64,000 bases of DNA from Chitinophaga sp. sic0106 (GTDB lineage: Bacteria > Bacteroidota > Bacteroidia > Chitinophagales > Chitinophagaceae), in contig NZ_JAHUWJ010000017.1 in assembly GCF_019219075.1 (NCBI RefSeq), positions 1 to 64,000 on the forward strand. Reading direction: 5' to 3'. The first letter of the stretch is position 1. Each line of letters begins with the position of its first letter. The position numbers and the translations under genes are program-made. The notes below the pieces were generated by a model. That model did no database searches, had not been told where the DNA came from, and saw only the letters and a program-made list of their open reading frames with translations. Shown here piece after piece: positions 61,321 through 64,000 of this stretch.

Positions 61321-62743
61321 GCAACCACTTCATATACGGAAAGGTCTATACGTACTGGCGCTCGCAACGGGTGTCAGTGCGTGCAGCGTGCCGAAACATA
61401 TTACCACGCCACCAGCCGTGGCTATTCCTGAAACTACGGTAACGGATACACTGGATATCAAAAGCTTTGCACAGGTATTCAATGATCCGCACCTGAAATC
61501 GCTGATCGACACAGCCATGGCTGCCAACTTTGATCTGCAGGCGGCCTCCCAGCGGGTGATAGTGGCACAGTCGCAGCTGCGCATGGCTAAAAATGCCTGG
61601 CTGCCCACCGTTAACGGCGTTATCAGCGCCGGGGCCGACCGCTACGGCGACTACACCCTCAACGGTGTAGGTAATTATGATACGAACTTGTCGCCCAACA
61701 TTGATAAAGACCAGCGCATACCTACCTCCCCTACGCCGGAGTTCTTCGTGGGCTTCCGCAGCAGTTGGGAAATTGACCTCTGGGGAAAAGTAAGGGCACA
61801 GAAAGATGCCTCGCTTAACAGGTACCTTGCCAGCACGGAAGGCCGTCGCCTCCTGAGCACGCAGGTGGTAGCAGGCGTGGCTACAATGTATTACGACCTC
61901 GTGGCGCTGGACCATGAACTGAAAATCATCCACCGCAACATTGGCTTGCAGGAAGCTGCAGTGGCTACCGTAGAAGTACAAAAAGCCGGCGGACGCGCCA
62001 CCGAGCTGGCTGTACAGCAATTTAAAGCACAGCTGCTGAGCACTAAAGCGCTGGAGAACAACATAAAACAACAGATAGTAGCTACGGAGAATCAGCTGAA
62101 TGCTTTGCTGGGCCGCCTCCCGCAGCCTATCCAACGCACGGTGGACACCACCAATAGTATACCTCCCGCTATTCATAAAGGCATACCGGTTACCACTTTA
62201 CTGCGCAGGCCTGATATTCAGCAGGCAGAAAGGAACCTGGCCGCTACCCAGGCAGATGTGAAAGCTGCCAGAGCAGCCTTTTTCCCGTCCCTGACCGTGA
62301 CGCCATATGCGGGTTTCAATGCATTTAAGGCAGGCTTATTATTTCAGCCGGCGTCTATCGCCTGGGGCGCCTTGGGCGGACTCACCACACCGATATTTAA
62401 CCAGAAGCAATTACAATCACAGTTTAATATCAACAAGGCCGAAGCGATGACTGCCTTCTACCGTTATCAGCAGACAATAGTGGATGGTTATGCAGAGGTA
62501 TCTTCTGTCATCAGCAAAGTAGAAAATGAGCAGGCTACCTGGCAGCTGAAAAGTGAAGAGGTAGCAGTTTTGCGCGATGCAGTATCTACTTCCAACCTGT
62601 TATTCACTACCGGCTATGCCAATTACCTGGAGGTGATAACCGCACAAAAAAGTGTATTGGAAGCGGAACTAACACTGGTGACTACACGAAGGAATGTTTA
62701 CCAGGGGATGATCACGTTGTATCGTTCGCTCGGAGGGAATTAA
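61313..62743 (+). CDS. Outer-membrane factor lipoprotein of RND efflux cassette 2
   Basis: The 476-residue NodT-type channel has lipobox VSAC, LIDTAMAANFDLQAASQRVIVAQSQLRMAK, LLRRPDIQQAERNLAATQADVKAARAAFFPS and LVTTRRNVYQGMITLYRSLGG. Its start overlaps the pump stop by eight bases. It is paralogous to the channel at 26375 and ends before a composite terminator. Confidence 0.93.
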   Translation: MNKQPLHIRKGLYVLALATGVSACSVPKHITTPPAVAIPETTVTDTLDIKSFAQVFNDPHLKSLIDTAMAANFDLQAASQRVIVAQSQLRMAKNAWLPTVNGVISAGADRYGDYTLNGVGNYDTNLSPNIDKDQRIPTSPTPEFFVGFRSSWEIDLWGKVRAQKDASLNRYLASTEGRRLLSTQVVAGVATMYYDLVALDHELKIIHRNIGLQEAAVATVEVQKAGGRATELAVQQFKAQLLSTKALENNIKQQIVATENQLNALLGRLPQPIQRTVDTTNSIPPAIHKGIPVTTLLRRPDIQQAERNLAATQADVKAARAAFFPSLTVTPYAGFNAFKAGLLFQPASIAWGALGGLTTPIFNQKQLQSQFNINKAEAMTAFYRYQQTIVDGYAEVSSVISKVENEQATWQLKSEEVAVLRDAVSTSNLLFTTGYANYLEVITAQKSVLEAELTLVTTRRNVYQGMITLYRSLGGN

Positions 62744-62767
62744 TATTTTTTTAAATACAGCAAACCG

Positions 62768-62817
62768 GGGCTGGTCAGGAATATTACCTGATCAGCCCTA
62801 TTTTTTAGGGCTGATCA
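62768..62817. terminator. Two overlapping, mutually exclusive terminator hairpins
   Basis: GGGCTGGTCAGG (62768-62779) pairs with CCTGATCAGCCC (62787-62798) and runs into TATTTTTT, a terminator for cassette 2. The second arm also belongs to TGATCAGCCCTA (62789-62800), which pairs perfectly with TAGGGCTGATCA (62806-62817). The two folds share 62789-62798, so only one can form at a time. Confidence 0.75.
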
Positions 62818-62832
62818 ATCCTGCTTAAATTA

Positions 62833-63648
62833 TTATTTCTTATGTTCAAACAACCATTCTAACACGCCCGGCTCTACGAAAACATTATTCCAGCTATCAT
62901 GGCCTACGCCAGGGTATTCAGTGTATTTATATTCCGCGCCCAGGCTTTTCAGTTTTTCATCGTATAAGCGGGAAGCCTGCACAGGTACTACCGGATCGGC
63001 GCCGCCGTGGAAGATCCATACCGGAACTTTTTTGGCGAAGTTCACTGCTGCCTCTACGTTTCCTGCACCACAAATCGGGAAGGCGGCAGCAAAGAGGTTA
63101 GGGTAAGTAGTAATCATATAGAACGTGCCCATGCCCCCGAGGGAGAGGCCGCCAATATAGATTCGTTTGGGATCTACTTTTCCGCTGGCTATCAGGCTGT
63201 CGATCAGCGGTTTGAGCATGCCTCCGGGTTTGGTAGGCGGTGTTTGCAGCGGGAATTCGAAGCTCACCCTTTTGCCTGCCGAGTCAAATTTAGCTTTCAT
63301 GGGTGCCCAGGTTTCATTCACCGGGCATTGTGGAAAAATCACGTATGCGGGAAACTTTTCCCGGAGACTATCACTACCGAGCCATTTACCGCCATGTTTA
63401 AGCTGCGCTTTGTTATCGCTCCCTCTTTCGCCGGCGCCATGGAGGAAAATAATCAGCGGATATTGTTTGTGAATATCGTGGTGCAGGGGGGTGAGCATAC
63501 GGTAACGCAGCGTATCACCTTCACGGATATACGATTCGTAACTATATACGGAGTCGGTGGCCTGCAGGGAAGCATCAGGAGTTTGTGCCTGGGTATCAAT
63601 GGTTAACAAGGTTACCAGCAAACACAGCATTAGCTTGAGGTTGCGCAT
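62833..63648 (-). CDS. Exported alpha/beta-hydrolase (esterase)
   Basis: The 271-residue enzyme has signal peptide LLTIDTQAQ, the oxyanion block LIIFLHGAGERGSDN, the nucleophile elbow GGLSLGG with its Ser, and Asp in HGGADPVVPV. The catalytic His is in GVGHDSWNNVF. It resembles CE1/phospholipase-carboxylesterase proteins that release feruloyl or acetyl groups from polysaccharides. The substrate is not known. It is monocistronic in the window. Confidence 0.85.
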   Translation of the reverse strand: MRNLKLMLCLLVTLLTIDTQAQTPDASLQATDSVYSYESYIREGDTLRYRMLTPLHHDIHKQYPLIIFLHGAGERGSDNKAQLKHGGKWLGSDSLREKFPAYVIFPQCPVNETWAPMKAKFDSAGKRVSFEFPLQTPPTKPGGMLKPLIDSLIASGKVDPKRIYIGGLSLGGMGTFYMITTYPNLFAAAFPICGAGNVEAAVNFAKKVPVWIFHGGADPVVPVQASRLYDEKLKSLGAEYKYTEYPGVGHDSWNNVFVEPGVLEWLFEHKK

Positions 63649-63697
63649 ATCTGGAATGTTTTTCCGAATATACTACCTACAGCGGGTTAAAGCAAGT

Positions 63698-64000
63698 TTA
63701 GTATTTGAGCGTAAAGTGTTGTTTTACCTTAAAATCTTTCCGGAAGAAGACAAGGCCTATGAAGAACAGGTCGATCGTATAGGTAACGGCTTCATGGCTT
63801 TGAATGCGGTGCCATACTTCTTCCATATCCGGTGTCCAGTGGATATCATCAAAAATGAGGATGGTACCTTCATGCACATAGGGCAATGATTCAAGGAAGT
63901 AGTTCCAGGTGGGCTCTTTGCGGTGGTTGCCATCAACGTACATCCAGTCGAGCCGTGGCAGCTGTGGCAGCAGTTCCGGCAGCACGGTATCAAAGTTCCC
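63698..64000 (-). CDS. C-terminal part of a class I SAM-dependent methyltransferase
   Basis: The reading frame is open to the window edge, so the start is missing. About 100 residues are visible: WMYVDGNHRKEPTWNYFLE, EGTILIFDDIHWTPDMEEVW and FFIGLVFFRKDF. These match the end of Methyltransf_24-type enzymes, where YVDGNH and DDIHW are characteristic. The SAM-binding motif I is outside the window. Confidence 0.75.
   Translation of the reverse strand, partial: GNFDTVLPELLPQLPRLDWMYVDGNHRKEPTWNYFLESLPYVHEGTILIFDDIHWTPDMEEVWHRIQSHEAVTYTIDLFFIGLVFFRKDFKVKQHFTLKY

Noticed and set aside
61346..62176. 276-codon minus-strand frame opposite the cassette 2 channel gene
   Set aside because: The channel gene has clear family blocks throughout; the antisense frame has none.
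1..64000. CRISPR arrays, tRNA and rRNA genes, insertion sequences
   Set aside because: Reading both strands by eye I saw no regularly spaced repeats, no cloverleaf with the conserved GTTCRA arm and no transposase. A tRNAscan or Infernal run would be needed for certainty.

Overview
The window looks like a chromosomal segment of a Gram-negative member of the Bacteroidota, most likely near Chitinophaga (Chitinophagaceae). The grounds are TAnnTTTG-type -7 promoter elements before many genes, secreted MG2/plug-like proteins, outer-membrane-factor lipoproteins in RND efflux cassettes, a split (three-gene) proton-translocating transhydrogenase, and proteins whose relatives I know mainly from that phylum. 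The assignment is inferred from gene content, not from a marker-gene search.

Layout. 1-125 is the 3' end of a group II intron (domains V and VI), cut by the window edge. 126-4045 is an AT-rich accessory segment. It holds a HigB/HigA-type toxin-antitoxin pair followed at once by a KGGVGR-type P-loop ATPase with TPR repeats, then a winged-helix-like regulator with a perfect 18-bp dyad at its promoter, and an orphan HicB-like protein. 4205-26290 is mostly ordinary chromosome: a two-DTGA retropepsin-like protein, an amidohydrolase, a DUF2130 protein, HAD hydrolase, ApbE, acyl-CoA dehydrogenase, PyrF, a PaiB-like protein, Mrp, 3-hydroxybutyryl-CoA dehydrogenase, an FtsX-type permease, a YigZ-like protein, the divergent RibD/PrmC pair, ExbB/ExbD and PepT. 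26375-32112 is an RND efflux operon on the minus strand. 32248-35411 holds a small unknown protein, an FKBP isomerase, a NamZ-like muramidase and Fmt. 35565-40477 is a second AT-richer, lineage-specific stretch: two convergent MG2-like secreted proteins, then a three-gene set of a MauE-like membrane protein, a small exported Cys-containing protein and a membrane-anchored propeller-like protein. 40714-46313 carries a LysM protein, RsmF and the pnt genes.

46376-56267 is a divergon with all nine protein steps from glutamyl-tRNA to protoheme. hemH and the oxygen-dependent protoporphyrinogen oxidase read left; hemA-hemC-hemD-hemE-hemF-hemB-hemL read right. The two O2-using enzymes (HemF and HemG/HemY) imply aerobic, protoporphyrin-route heme synthesis. 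56491-62743 is a second RND cassette in the opposite orientation, also preceded by a small exported protein. The window ends with an esterase and a truncated methyltransferase.

The best candidates for something undescribed are the higB-higA-ATPase/TPR cassette beside the group II intron, where the antitoxin has a C-terminal extension reminiscent of chaperone-addicted antitoxins, and the MauE/small-protein/propeller trio. No tRNA, rRNA, CRISPR array or intact insertion sequence was seen.
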